Part shown: positions 28,701 to 38,259 of the stretch, piece by piece
Layout of the letters: each line of letters begins with the position of its first letter
How positions within the stretch are numbered: position 1 is the stretch's first letter
NCBI RefSeq assembly: GCF_002904335.1
Contig: NZ_PPHF01000037.1
Location: 62,001 to 126,000, forward strand
Source of the DNA: Amycolatopsis sp. CA-126428
GTDB taxonomy: Bacteria > Actinomycetota > Actinomycetes > Mycobacteriales > Pseudonocardiaceae
Direction: 5' to 3'
DNA length: 64,000 bases
Notes under the pieces: generated by a model
What the model was told of the DNA's origin: nothing
Database searches by the model: none
Seen by the model: only the letters and a program-made list of their open reading frames with translations
Position numbers and translations under genes: made by a program

Positions 28701-29342
28701 GAGAAGGACCTGTCGTTGCTGGGCAAGGTGAACCCGCTGGCCCTGGAGGAGTTCGCGGCGCTGGAGGAGCGGTACAAGTTCCTCTCCACGCAGCTGGAAG
28801 ACCTCAAGGACACCCGCAAGGACCTCGAAGCCGTCATCAAGCAGGTCGACGAGAAGATCCTCGAGGTCTTCGCCGGCGCCTACGCCGATGTGGCCCGCGA
28901 GTTCGAGACGGTGTTCGGCGTGCTCTTCCCCGGCGGCGAGGGCCGGATGGTCCTCACTGAGCCGGACGACCTGCTGAGCACCGGCGTCGACGTCGAAGCC
29001 CGCCCGCCGGGCAAGAAGGTCAAGCGGCTTTCGCTGCTGTCGGGTGGCGAGAAGTCGCTGGTCGCGGTGGGGATGCTGGTCGCGATCTTCCGTGCCCGGC
29101 CGTCGCCCTTCTACGTCATGGACGAGGTCGAGGCGGCGCTCGACGACACCAACATGCGCCGGCTGATCGGGCTGCTGGAGCAGCTGCGCGACTCGTCGCA
29201 GCTGATCATCATCACCCACCAGAAGCCGACCATGGAGATCGCCGACGCGCTCTACGGCGTGAGCATGCAGGGCGACGGCATCACCAAGGTGATCTCGCAG
29301 CGCCTGCGCACGGCCGACGACGAACCGGTCCCGGTCGGCTGA
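25740..29342 (+). CDS. smc: Chromosome segregation ATPase SMC
   Basis: 1200 residues. The N-terminal ATPase half has Walker A GPNGSGKS at 31-38. Two long coiled coils flank the flexible hinge (about 500-670, with ALLGASYELPGLLGSVAALL). The C-terminal half has ABC signature LSGGEKS at about 1100-1106 and Walker B VMDEVEAALDD around D1128. SMC dimers with ScpA/ScpB compact and segregate the chromosome. GTG 25740 gives the conserved M-H-L-K-S-L-T-L start. The length is usual for the family. Confidence 0.98.
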   Translation: MHLKSLTLKGFKSFASATTLRFEPGITCVVGPNGSGKSNVLDALRWVMGTQGAKDLRGGKMEDVIFAGTAGRAPLGRAEVTLTIDNADGALPIEYSEVSITRRMFRDGASEYEINGDRCRLMDVQELLSDSGIGREMHVIVGQGQLSAILESKPEERRAFIEEAAGVLKHRKRKEQTLRKLANMQGNLDRLGDLTTELRRQLKPLGKQAEIARKAQSVQSELRDSRLRLLADDLVTQRDALAREEADEKTARARRAEVEQTLEIVSAEEAELEASLAEDAPLLQTAQETWYKLSALTERLRGTVRLAIERQRHLSADVSTSTGGRDPEELLEEAERVAEQEEELNEAVMEARELLAQTILRREDLEQRVQAAERAHWAAVRAIADRREGMAKLTGQVEALRSKNGATSDEIDRLSVSLEEAAERAEIAVEELEMAKAEGGVEESDDAGLMDRHDRAVEANNAAKARVEELVKAERAAEREIASEKARVEALSMGLKRKDGAGALLGASYELPGLLGSVAALLTVEPGHEVALAAALGPVADAVAVTGGEDALRALKYLKETDSGRAGILLGGPESTVDTAAWPSLPEGARWAREVVTAPPQLRPAVEQALDRLALVRDLDAARHLVAVHPEVRAVTAEGDVFGARWAIGGSGKRESVIEVQAAVDEAGERLRLAERSLERYAAELEGARAEQQARREEVSQAKDALGEAKVRKARSSERLNRMQQAARQAQAEVERLSGQRAKVEQSRVQALAQLAELEERLAAVAEQPVEDDPDTAERDQAVEELAVVRQEEMEARLAQRTSEERARSIAGKAEGLRRAAHAEQQARERAERAAAARKRGAGIANAVVDAGELALERIEHSVQRAATERDQVQARRQSREQALTGVRAKVRELTGELEKLTDAVHRDEVLRAEQRLRLETLEAKIAEDFGMGLEDLVREYGPDVPVPPSAGEMAEYEAAKDRGEDVTPPPPMPYDRDTQARRAKRAEKDLSLLGKVNPLALEEFAALEERYKFLSTQLEDLKDTRKDLEAVIKQVDEKILEVFAGAYADVAREFETVFGVLFPGGEGRMVLTEPDDLLSTGVDVEARPPGKKVKRLSLLSGGEKSLVAVGMLVAIFRARPSPFYVMDEVEAALDDTNMRRLIGLLEQLRDSSQLIIITHQKPTMEIADALYGVSMQGDGITKVISQRLRTADDEPVPVG

Positions 29343-29369
29343 CCTGCTTGACGCACCGTCCGCCGAGCC

Positions 29370-29415
29370 GTCGTGAGTGGTAAGTCGGGTTCTAACCCGC
29401 CTTACCACTCACGAC
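29370..29415. terminator. Large stem-loop between convergent smc and DUF3455 gene
   Basis: GTCGTGAGTGGTAAG (29370-29384) pairs perfectly with 29401-29415, and the loop itself contains a 6-bp stem (CGGGTT/AACCCG). With 15 bp of perfect stem it is a likely bidirectional terminator for smc and the convergent secreted-protein gene. Confidence 0.8.
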
Positions 29416-29454
29416 AAGCCGCGGCAGACCACTCATCGCCACATTGGGCGCTTG

Positions 29455-29955
29455 TCAGCCGGCGACCCAGAACGCGTAGTCCGCCGAGTACCGGACCGCG
29501 GTCTGCGCGCCCGCCGTGCACGTCCCCGCCGGAGCCACGCCGCCGCGGGTGTTCAGGCGCTGGATGTAGGTCACCTTGCCGAAGATGCCGTCGCCGGTGT
29601 TGAGGTTCGCCTTGAGCAGCAGCTCCGGGATCGCGCCGTCCCGCGGGGCGTTCGCCGCGGCTGCCGCACCGACCGTGCTGCCGTCCACTATGGACGTCCA
29701 CACCGGGCCCTTGCTGTGCAGCGCCACCGGCTTCCCGTGCCGCGACAGGACCGCCGCGGGCTGGATCAGGGCCCACGCGCCGTTCGTGCAGCCGTAGATC
29801 TGCACGCCCTCGGCCGGGTAGCTGGCCAGGGCCCGGTTGCCCGCCGGGACCTTGATCGCGTCCGGCACCGTCGAGTGCGCCGGGGTGGCCGAAGCCGTCG
29901 CCGCGCCGCCGACCAGGAGGGCGCCGATCGCGAGCGCCACCGTCATCCGCTTCAT
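29455..29955 (-). CDS. Secreted DUF3455-type protein
   Basis: 166 residues. The signal peptide is clear: MKRM, about 14 hydrophobic residues, then ATASATPA with a cleavage site near residue 24. The mature part has the DUF3455 pattern: VPAGNRALASYPAEGVQIYGC near the start, WTSIVDGS in the middle, and two cysteines that may form a disulfide. Function is unknown for this family. AAGGTGG precedes ATG 29955 by 5 nt; a GTG at 29964 is less likely. It lies 86 bp after the symporter gene on the same strand. Confidence 0.75.
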   Translation of the reverse strand: MKRMTVALAIGALLVGGAATASATPAHSTVPDAIKVPAGNRALASYPAEGVQIYGCTNGAWALIQPAAVLSRHGKPVALHSKGPVWTSIVDGSTVGAAAAANAPRDGAIPELLLKANLNTGDGIFGKVTYIQRLNTRGGVAPAGTCTAGAQTAVRYSADYAFWVAG

Positions 29956-30041
29956 GGAATCCACCTTCGAAATCCTCCCGCCGCTTCTCGGCGGGCTCCC
30001 GCAATGCGACACGGGCGCCCGCCGGGAACGGTTCAGAAGAA

Positions 30042-31607
30042 TCAGGCGGCGGTGACCTCCGCGGTCTCCTCGGCGGCTTCGGCTTCGGCCGCCTTCGGGT
30101 CCGGCGTCCGGTGGCGCAGTGCCAGCAGACCACCCACGACCAGCGTGATGACCACGCCCATCAGCGTGTACCACGGGTAGGCGAGCGCCACCTTGTCCCC
30201 GCCCGCCTTGCCGAAGTCGACACCGATCAGGCCGCCGGTCTTCGCGTTGAACTTCACCCCGAGGATGACGAACGCCATCACCACGACCGTGACGACGAAC
30301 GCGATGATCGCGTCCACCTGCCGCGCCTTCTTGATCAGCAGGCCCAGCAGGAACGAGCCCAGCAGCGCGCCGTAGGTGTACCCGGTGATGGCCAGGCCGA
30401 GCTCGATCACCGAGTTCTTCGTGGTGGAGAACAGCGAAGCGAACACGGCGAACACGACGGCCCAGATCAGTGTCCACATGCGACCGTGCCGCAGCAGCTT
30501 CGAGTCCTCCGGCGAGCGCTTGGTGAACCGCTGGTAGAGGTCGGACACGGTGGACGTCGACAGCGCGTTGAGCGCCGAGGCCAACGCACCCATGGTCGAG
30601 GCGAGCACCCCGGCGATGAGCAGGCCCGAGACGCCGACCGGCAGGTCGTCGATGATGAACCGCGAGAACACGTCGTCCGGGCTCTGCAGGCCCAGCTGCG
30701 CCACCGACTTCCGGCCGTTGAACACCCACAGCATCGCGCCGACCAGCAGGAACAGCGCGAACTGGATCGTGACGATGATGCCGCTGCCGATGAGCGCCTT
30801 CTGGCCGTCGCGGAGGCTGCGCGTGGCCAGCAGCCGCTGTGCGATCAGCTGGTCGGCGCCGTGCGACGCCATCGACAGCGCCGCGCCGCCGAGCACCGCC
30901 GTCACGAAGGCGTACGGGCTGGTCAGCAGGTGCTTGGTGAAGTCGACGAGCGCGAACTTGCCGTCCGCGGACGCCTGCGAGACCCAGTCGGCCGGCAGCT
31001 TGTTCAGCAGCACGATCGCGGCCACCGCGGCGCCGCCCAGGTACAGCGACAGCTGGATGACGTCGACCCAGACGACGGCCTTGATCCCGCCGATGTAGGC
31101 GTACACCAGCGTCAGGGCGGTGAGGATGACGACGATCACCCAGTAGTCCAGGTGGATGTTGTAGTGCGCCAGGATCACCTTGATCGGGATCGCGCCGGCG
31201 AACAGGCGCACGCCTTCGGCGAGCAGCCGGGTGACCACGAACGTCACCGACGCGGTGCCCTGCAGCCCGGAGCCGAACCGCTTCCCGAGGAACGCGTACG
31301 CGCTGACGAGGTTGCCCCGGAAGTACCGCGGCAGCAGCACGAACGCGGCGATCGTCCGGCCGATGATGTAGCCGAAGGCCAGCTGCAGGAACAGGAACGC
31401 GTTGCCGAAGACCAGCCCGGGCGTGCTGATCACGGTGAGCGTCGAGGTCTCCGTGGCCACCACGGACAGCATCACCGCTCCCCACGGCAGACTGCGTTCG
31501 CCGACGAAGTAGTCGGCCGCCGACCGTTGCTTCCGGCCGACGAGCACGCCGATCAGCGGCATCGCCGCCAGGTAGATCACGATGATGGCGAGGTCAACAC
31601 CGCGCAT
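30042..31607 (-). CDS. Sodium:solute symporter (SSS family)
   Basis: 521 residues with about 13 membrane helices. Family features are the N-terminal SAADYFVGERSLPWGAVMLSVVATETST (about 29-56), GRTIAAFVLLPRYFRG and the conserved SASLNALSTST-like segment near 360. SSS proteins import sugars, amino acids, sialic acid or other small solutes with Na+. GGAG precedes ATG 31607. It begins 15 bp after the anmK stop, so the solute may be related to anhydro-MurNAc; this is inference. Confidence 0.88.
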   Translation of the reverse strand: MRGVDLAIIVIYLAAMPLIGVLVGRKQRSAADYFVGERSLPWGAVMLSVVATETSTLTVISTPGLVFGNAFLFLQLAFGYIIGRTIAAFVLLPRYFRGNLVSAYAFLGKRFGSGLQGTASVTFVVTRLLAEGVRLFAGAIPIKVILAHYNIHLDYWVIVVILTALTLVYAYIGGIKAVVWVDVIQLSLYLGGAAVAAIVLLNKLPADWVSQASADGKFALVDFTKHLLTSPYAFVTAVLGGAALSMASHGADQLIAQRLLATRSLRDGQKALIGSGIIVTIQFALFLLVGAMLWVFNGRKSVAQLGLQSPDDVFSRFIIDDLPVGVSGLLIAGVLASTMGALASALNALSTSTVSDLYQRFTKRSPEDSKLLRHGRMWTLIWAVVFAVFASLFSTTKNSVIELGLAITGYTYGALLGSFLLGLLIKKARQVDAIIAFVVTVVVMAFVILGVKFNAKTGGLIGVDFGKAGGDKVALAYPWYTLMGVVITLVVGGLLALRHRTPDPKAAEAEAAEETAEVTAA

Positions 31608-31622
31608 GGATCACTCCTACCG

Positions 31623-32831
31623 TCATCCGGCCTTCTCCGCGACTCGCAACCGCGCCACGGTGCCCCCCAGCGGGGCGGGAAGGATCAAGGGGCCGGCGCC
31701 AGGAACGAGCGCGCCCAGCACGCGCGGGCCGCGGGCACCGGTCGCCGACGGCACCGTACCGGGCACGCCGCACCAGGTGAGCCAGCCCAGCAACGCGGTG
31801 AGGTACGCCTCTTTGCCGGCGCCGGGCAGGCCGAGGTCGTCGCTGGTCTTGAGCACGGCCGAGTACAGAGTGCGGGCCAGCGCCGCCATCAGTGCCGGAT
31901 TCGCCACCCCGCCACCGGAGGCGATGACCGTCGTGACGCCGTGGCGGCGGCACTGGTCGGCCACGGTGACGGCGGTCAGCTCGGTCAGCGTCGCGAGCAG
32001 GTCGCCGGGGGCGACCGGGTCCAGCCCGGCCGCGGCCGTGTCGAGGTAGCCGGCGTTGAAGTGCTCCTTGCCGGTGGACTTCGGCGGCGCGGCGGCGAAG
32101 TACGGGTCGGCGAGCAGCCGGAGGAGCAGGTCGGCGCGCACCGACCCACCGAGGGCGAGCCGGCCGCCGACGTCGCTGCGCTGCCCGGCGACGCGGTGGG
32201 CCGCGAGGTCGAGCAGGGCGTTGGCGGGCCCGGTGTCGTAGGCGATCACCGGTTCGCCGTCGGCGACGACGGTGATGTTCGCGATGCCGCCGAGGTTCAG
32301 CGCGGCGACCGGCCGGCCGGTGTCCTCGGCGAGGCCGCGCAGCCACAGCTGGTCGAGCGTGCTCGCCAGGGGCGCGCCGTGCCCGCCCGCGGCGACGTCG
32401 CGGGCGCGCAGGTCGGCGCACACCGGCAGCCCGGTGGCTTCGGCGATCCAGGCGGGCTGGCCGAGCTGGAGGGTGCCGCGGACGTGGCCGTCTTCGACCC
32501 AGTGGAACACCGTCTGGCCCAGCGAGGCGACCAGGTCCGCGCGGCCATCGGCCAGCTCCGCGGCCCCGCGCCGGGCCGCGTCGGCGAACGCCTGGCCGAC
32601 GCCGGTGTCCAGCCGCGTCAGCTCGCCGGCGGTGCACGGGTTCGGCGGCAACGCCGCGAGCAGGCCCTCGCGCAGCGGCTCGGGGTAGGGGACGTCGAGC
32701 TCGCCCAGCGGCGTCAGCACGACCGTGCCGGCTTCGGCGTGCAGGTCGGCGGCGGCCACGTCGATCCCGTCGATCGACGTGCCCGAAATCAGGCCAATCA
32801 CCCGGAAGCCGTGGCTCGCGCTTTTCCCCAT
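31623..32831 (-). CDS. anmK: Anhydro-N-acetylmuramic acid kinase
   Basis: 402 residues, of the ASKHA sugar-kinase fold. The phosphate loop GLISGTSIDGIDVA (about 13-26), SLGQTVFHW, LNLGGIANIT and ASGGGVANPALM are the AnmK family blocks. The enzyme opens and phosphorylates 1,6-anhydro-MurNAc from peptidoglycan turnover to MurNAc-6-phosphate. ATG 32831 lacks a good ribosome-binding site, so the exact start is uncertain by about 10 residues. It heads a leftward group with the SSS symporter and is divergent from ftsY. Confidence 0.92.
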   Translation of the reverse strand: MGKSASHGFRVIGLISGTSIDGIDVAAADLHAEAGTVVLTPLGELDVPYPEPLREGLLAALPPNPCTAGELTRLDTGVGQAFADAARRGAAELADGRADLVASLGQTVFHWVEDGHVRGTLQLGQPAWIAEATGLPVCADLRARDVAAGGHGAPLASTLDQLWLRGLAEDTGRPVAALNLGGIANITVVADGEPVIAYDTGPANALLDLAAHRVAGQRSDVGGRLALGGSVRADLLLRLLADPYFAAAPPKSTGKEHFNAGYLDTAAAGLDPVAPGDLLATLTELTAVTVADQCRRHGVTTVIASGGGVANPALMAALARTLYSAVLKTSDDLGLPGAGKEAYLTALLGWLTWCGVPGTVPSATGARGPRVLGALVPGAGPLILPAPLGGTVARLRVAEKAG

Positions 32832-32970
32832 CCGGAGGGGTTTAGTGGAGCCTCCCGTGTGACGCAACCCACGTGGTGAAGTCTTGGCCCAATCGGGACC
32901 GAGGTGGTGATGAATTGCCTGTGCGGGGCGGGGTCCGGCGCGCGGGGAGCGCGGATGAAAGGATGGGTGC

Positions 32971-34281
32971 GTGTCGAGCACCTGGTTCCTGTTCGTAGTC
33001 GTCGCCGTCGTCGTCCTGGTCGCCCTGCTGGTGACCGGCCTGCTGATCGCGCGCAGGCGGCGGATCAGCCTGGACGCCCAGCGCGAGGTCGAGGAGAAAC
33101 CGAAGGGCGGTTCGTACGCGGCGAGCGGGGGCATCGCCCTCGCGCCCGGCGGCACGGCGGCCCCGGTGGAAGCCCCCGCTGACGAGCACCCGGCCGAGCA
33201 CCCGGTCGAGGACCGGCCGGAGGTCGACGGCCAGCCCGCGGTGGGCGACGACGCGGCGGTGCCGCGCGACTCGGCGCAGCGCACGGTCCGCGACGTCAAG
33301 CTGCCGGACGCCGAGGTCGTCGAGCCGGCCCCGGTCGCCGAGCAGATCGAGCCGGCGGCGGGTCGCATGGAGCGGCTGCGCGGCCGCCTGACGAAGTCGC
33401 GCTCGATGTTCGGCACGAGCCTGCTGGGCCTGCTCGGCGCCGGTGACCTCGACGAGGACTCCTGGCAGGACGTCGAAGACACGCTGCTGATGGCCGACCT
33501 GGGCGCGGCCACCACGAACCAGATCGTCGAGCGCCTGCGTGACGAGCTCTCCCGGCGTGCGGTGCGGTCGTCGGCCGAGGCGCGCGAAGTGCTGCACGAG
33601 GTGCTGACGGCGCAGCTGTCCACCGACGGCCACCGCGCGGTCCGGGCGCTGCCGCACACCGTCGACGGCAAGAAGCAGCCCGCGGTGGTGCTGGTCGCGG
33701 GGGTCAACGGCACGGGCAAGACGACGACCACGGGCAAGCTCGCCCGCGTCCTGGTGGCCCAGGGCGGAACGGTGCTGCTGGGCGCGGCGGACACGTTCCG
33801 CGCCGCGGCGGCCGACCAGCTGCAGACGTGGGCCGAGCGCGTGGGCGCGGAGGTCGTCCGCGGCAAGGAGGGCGCGGACCCGGCGGCGGTGGCGTTCGAC
33901 GCGGTCAAGCGCGGCGTGGACACGGGCGTGGACGCGGTCCTGGTCGACACGGCGGGCCGCCTGCACACGAAGACGGGCCTGATGGACGAGCTGGGCAAGG
34001 TCAAGCGCGTCGTGGAGAAGCAGGCGAAGGTCGACGAGGTGCTGCTGGTCCTCGACGCGACCACGGGCCAGAACGGGCTCATGCAGGCGCGGGTGTTCGC
34101 CGAGGTCATCGACGTGACGGGCATCGTCCTGACGAAGCTGGACGGCACGGCGAAGGGCGGCATCGTGTTCCAGGTCCAGAAGGAGCTGGGCGTCCCGGTC
34201 AAGCTGGTCGGCCTCGGCGAGGGCCCGGACGACCTGGCACCGTTCGAGCCCGGCGCGTTCGTGGACGCCCTGCTCGGCTAG
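32971..34281 (+). CDS. ftsY: Signal recognition particle receptor FtsY
   Basis: 436 residues. An N-terminal membrane helix (about 4-26) is followed by an acidic, low-complexity linker (A domain, to about 125) and the NG GTPase domain. G1 GVNGTGKTTTT starts at 244, then ADTFRAAAADQL, VDTAGR, TKLDGTAKGG and the closing GLGEGPDDLAPF. It docks SRP-ribosome complexes at the membrane. GTG 32971 follows AAAGGA. It normally follows smc in actinobacteria; here three leftward genes lie between them. Confidence 0.97.
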   Translation: MSSTWFLFVVVAVVVLVALLVTGLLIARRRRISLDAQREVEEKPKGGSYAASGGIALAPGGTAAPVEAPADEHPAEHPVEDRPEVDGQPAVGDDAAVPRDSAQRTVRDVKLPDAEVVEPAPVAEQIEPAAGRMERLRGRLTKSRSMFGTSLLGLLGAGDLDEDSWQDVEDTLLMADLGAATTNQIVERLRDELSRRAVRSSAEAREVLHEVLTAQLSTDGHRAVRALPHTVDGKKQPAVVLVAGVNGTGKTTTTGKLARVLVAQGGTVLLGAADTFRAAAADQLQTWAERVGAEVVRGKEGADPAAVAFDAVKRGVDTGVDAVLVDTAGRLHTKTGLMDELGKVKRVVEKQAKVDEVLLVLDATTGQNGLMQARVFAEVIDVTGIVLTKLDGTAKGGIVFQVQKELGVPVKLVGLGEGPDDLAPFEPGAFVDALLG

Positions 34282-34751
34282 ATCCGGAACAGCGGCGTCC
34301 CGTCGGGCCGGCGCAGGCCCAGCTGCAGCATCACCGGCGCCGACGGCCGTCCGGCCGGGATGAGGCACGGGAATGTGCCGTGGGCCGCCACCGTGAGCCG
34401 GGACCAGCCGATGCCCTGGAGCGTGCGCCGGGCCGGGTCCACCACCATCGCCGCGCCGAAGTAGCGGCCGCTCGGGACGGCGATGCGGGCCGTGTGGCCC
34501 AGCACCACCGAGAACGCCGTGCCCGTCCGGCTGCCGTCTTCCTGCAGCGTCAGGATCACCGGCGTCCGCACCTTCGCGGCGGTGTGGTGGCGAACCGTGA
34601 TTTCGACCGTTCCCGGCGCGGTCTTCGCCGGCCGCGGCCACGTGGGTGGTTGCGGCGAGCCGTCGAGCGCGCGGTCCACGAGCCGGTCCAGCAGGTTCGA
34701 AGCGGCGCCCTGAGCGAGCCAGTTCAGTGCGCCGCCGGTGTACGGGTCCAT
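34278..34751 (-). CDS. Hypothetical protein
   Basis: 157 residues from ATG 34751, chosen because GGAGG lies 5 nt upstream; the frame is open a further 40 codons without a ribosome site. There is no signal peptide or membrane helix. The first third looks helical (NWLAQGAASNLLDRLVDRAL) and the remainder beta-rich with hydrophobic alternation, reminiscent of a small all-beta domain. No family recognised. The stop codon region overlaps the ftsY stop by 4 bp on the opposite strand. Confidence 0.6.
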   Translation of the reverse strand: MDPYTGGALNWLAQGAASNLLDRLVDRALDGSPQPPTWPRPAKTAPGTVEITVRHHTAAKVRTPVILTLQEDGSRTGTAFSVVLGHTARIAVPSGRYFGAAMVVDPARRTLQGIGWSRLTVAAHGTFPCLIPAGRPSAPVMLQLGLRRPDGTPLFRI

Positions 34752-34893
34752 GCGGCCCTCCGGCGATATTCGGATGACGGGCGGCCGTGCGCCGGCGCAG
34801 AATCCGGGGATGCCCGGTTGACGCACTTCCGCTCGTGCCCCTCCTCGTGACAGACGCCCCGAAGCCGTCATTCGCTACGAGAGAGGACCCATC

Positions 34894-35394
34894 ATGACCG
34901 CCATTCACGGCAATCGGGTGCTGCTGCGCCCGATCGGCCCAGCGGACCGCCCCCGGGTGCGCGAAATCCTGGCCACTCCGGAGGTCGCCCGTTGGTGGGG
35001 CGACCCCGATCGCGAGACCGAAGGCCTGTACGAGGTCGAAGAGGGCTACACCGTCTACGTCATCGAACTCGGCGGTGAAGTCGTCGGCCTGATCCAGAGC
35101 TGCGAGGAGCTGGACCCGCAGTACCACCACGCGGGCATCGACATCTCGGTGCACCCGGGCTTCCACGGCCGCGGCGTCGGTACGGACGCCATCCGCGCCC
35201 TGGCCGCGCACCTGTTCGCCCAGGGCCACCACCGGCTGACGATCGACCCGGCCGCGTCGAACGAGACGGCGATCCGGGTGTACACGAAGGTGGGCTTCCG
35301 CCCGGTCGGAGTGTTGCGGAACTACGAACGCGCCCCGGACGGCAGCTGGCACGACGGGTTGCTGATGGACCTGCTGGCGGGTGAGCTGACTTGA
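34894..35394 (+). CDS. GNAT acetyltransferase, AAC(6')-like
   Basis: 166 residues. The acetyl-CoA loop GFHGRGVGTDAI (about 89-100) and the late VYTKVGFRPVGVLRNYE are typical of GNAT proteins close to aminoglycoside 6'-N-acetyltransferases (the opening HGNRVLLRPI and EVARWWGDPD also fit). The substrate could be an aminoglycoside or a metabolite. GAGAGGA precedes the ATG. It is monocistronic and convergent with the next gene. Confidence 0.85.
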   Translation: MTAIHGNRVLLRPIGPADRPRVREILATPEVARWWGDPDRETEGLYEVEEGYTVYVIELGGEVVGLIQSCEELDPQYHHAGIDISVHPGFHGRGVGTDAIRALAAHLFAQGHHRLTIDPAASNETAIRVYTKVGFRPVGVLRNYERAPDGSWHDGLLMDLLAGELT

Positions 35395-35398
35395 GCGG

Positions 35399-35776
35399 TC
35401 AGCTCTTGTCGATGACCTGCTGAAGCAGTCGGCTCATCTGCTCCATGCCGATGTTCACCTTGGTGAACCCGCTGTCGACCTTGGCGTCGAGCTGATCGAA
35501 CCTCGACTCGAGCCTGTCGAGCCGCTGACCGTGCTCGATTTGCGTTTCGCGCACGGCGTTCAGCACCCTGGTGTGCCCGTTCAGGGTCTGCTTGAAGTCG
35601 GAGACGTCGCGGTCGGCCGTTCCGGCGAGCACGCGGGCGGCCGCGGCGTCCTGCCGGGTGTGCTGCACCTGCTCCTCCAGCGCGGTCACGCGGGCTTCGA
35701 GATCTTCGAGGCTGGCCATGCCGCGTACTTTACCGGCGGCCGCCGAGTCCTCCGCACCAGGGTCACTTTCAGTCAT
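35399..35776 (-). CDS. Small coiled-coil protein
   Basis: 125 residues. After an acidic start it shows continuous heptad patterning (ASLEDLEARVTALEEQVQHT and RLDRLESRFDQLDAKVDSGF), so it is almost wholly coiled coil. ATG 35776 has no clear ribosome site; ATG 35719, giving MASLEDLEARV, is a plausible shorter start. Such proteins are common in actinomycetes and have no assigned function. Confidence 0.55.
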   Translation of the reverse strand: MTESDPGAEDSAAAGKVRGMASLEDLEARVTALEEQVQHTRQDAAAARVLAGTADRDVSDFKQTLNGHTRVLNAVRETQIEHGQRLDRLESRFDQLDAKVDSGFTKVNIGMEQMSRLLQQVIDKS

Positions 35777-35792
35777 CGACTATCACTTTAAG

Positions 35793-36569
35793 TCACACTG
35801 ATAGCGGGGTCTGGGAAAGGCTGGCCCCCAGGGCGTCCGCCACCCGCTGCACCGCCGGGGCGATGTGCGCCACCGCCTCGGCGGTCAGCCGCCCGGACGG
35901 CCCGGACACCGACACCGCCGCCGGGACCGGCGCCCCCGGCACCGCCACCGCGACACACCTGACGCCCAGCTCCTGCTCCGCCTCGTCCAGCGCATAACCC
36001 TGCGAAGCAATCCGCGACAGCTCCACCGCCAGCGCGTCCGGATCGGTGAACGTGTGCTCCGTATACGCGGGCATCCCGGTCCGCTCCAGCAGCGAACGCA
36101 CGTCGGAAGCGGGCAGGTGCGCCAGCATCGCCTTGCCCACGCCCGTCCCGTGCGGCAGCAACCGCCGCCCGACCTCCGTGAACATCCGCATCGAGTGCTT
36201 CGAAGGCACCTGGGCCACGTACACGACTTCGTCACGCTCCAAGACGGCGAGGTTCGCCGTCTCGCCGACCTCCTCCACCAGCTCCGCCAGCAGTGGACGC
36301 GCCCACGCGCCGAACTGCATGCTCGCGTTCTCGCCCAGCCGGATCAGCCGCGCGCCCAGCGCGTAGCGGCGGTTGGTGTTCTGGCGGACGTACCCCAGGT
36401 CGACCAGGGTGCGGATCAGCCGGTGGATCGTCGGCATCGGCAGCCCGGACAGCGTCGCCAGCTCGGACAGGCTGGCCTCGCCGCCGGTGTCCGCGAGGTG
36501 TTCCAGCAGCTCGAAGGCACGCTGCAGGGACTGGACGCCGCCGTCGCGACCGTTCTTCTCCGCCGGCAC
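35793..36569 (-). CDS. IclR-family regulator, AllR-like by context
   Basis: 258 residues. The N-terminal winged helix is at about 12-75 (QSLQRAFELLEHLAD, LSGLPMPTIHRLIRTL), followed by the IclR effector domain with GTGVGKAMLAHLP (about 142-154). GGAGG precedes GTG 36569. It is divergent from malate synthase across a near-perfect IclR-type palindrome. In Streptomyces coelicolor an IclR protein (AllR) is known to control allantoin genes and malate synthase, and allantoin genes are present 17 kb to the right. The identity as AllR is inference. Confidence 0.88.
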   Translation of the reverse strand: MPAEKNGRDGGVQSLQRAFELLEHLADTGGEASLSELATLSGLPMPTIHRLIRTLVDLGYVRQNTNRRYALGARLIRLGENASMQFGAWARPLLAELVEEVGETANLAVLERDEVVYVAQVPSKHSMRMFTEVGRRLLPHGTGVGKAMLAHLPASDVRSLLERTGMPAYTEHTFTDPDALAVELSRIASQGYALDEAEQELGVRCVAVAVPGAPVPAAVSVSGPSGRLTAEAVAHIAPAVQRVADALGASLSQTPLSV

Positions 36570-36597
36570 GGTGGCCCTCCTTACGTCGGCGTTGAGC

Positions 36598-36612
36598 TTC
36601 CGCTATGCAGAA
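36598..36612. promoter_or_regulatory. IclR-type operator before aceB
   Basis: TTCCGC-TAT-GCAGAA, a 6+3+6 inverted repeat with one mismatch, lies in the 112-bp gap between the IclR gene and aceB. Spacing and sequence resemble sites of IclR-family regulators. Confidence 0.6.
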
Positions 36613-36681
36613 ACTATAGTCCGGCTGGTAGAAAACCGTAGGGCCGTTATCCAAAGATCCGAACCCTCGAGGTGTTTCCCC

Positions 36682-38258
<1,577 letters not shown>

Positions 38259-38259
<1 letters not shown>

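Noticed and set aside
34752..34871. N-terminal extension of the hypothetical protein at 34278-34751
   Set aside because: The extra 40 codons lack a ribosome site and show shadow-like composition, whereas GGAGG fits ATG 34751.
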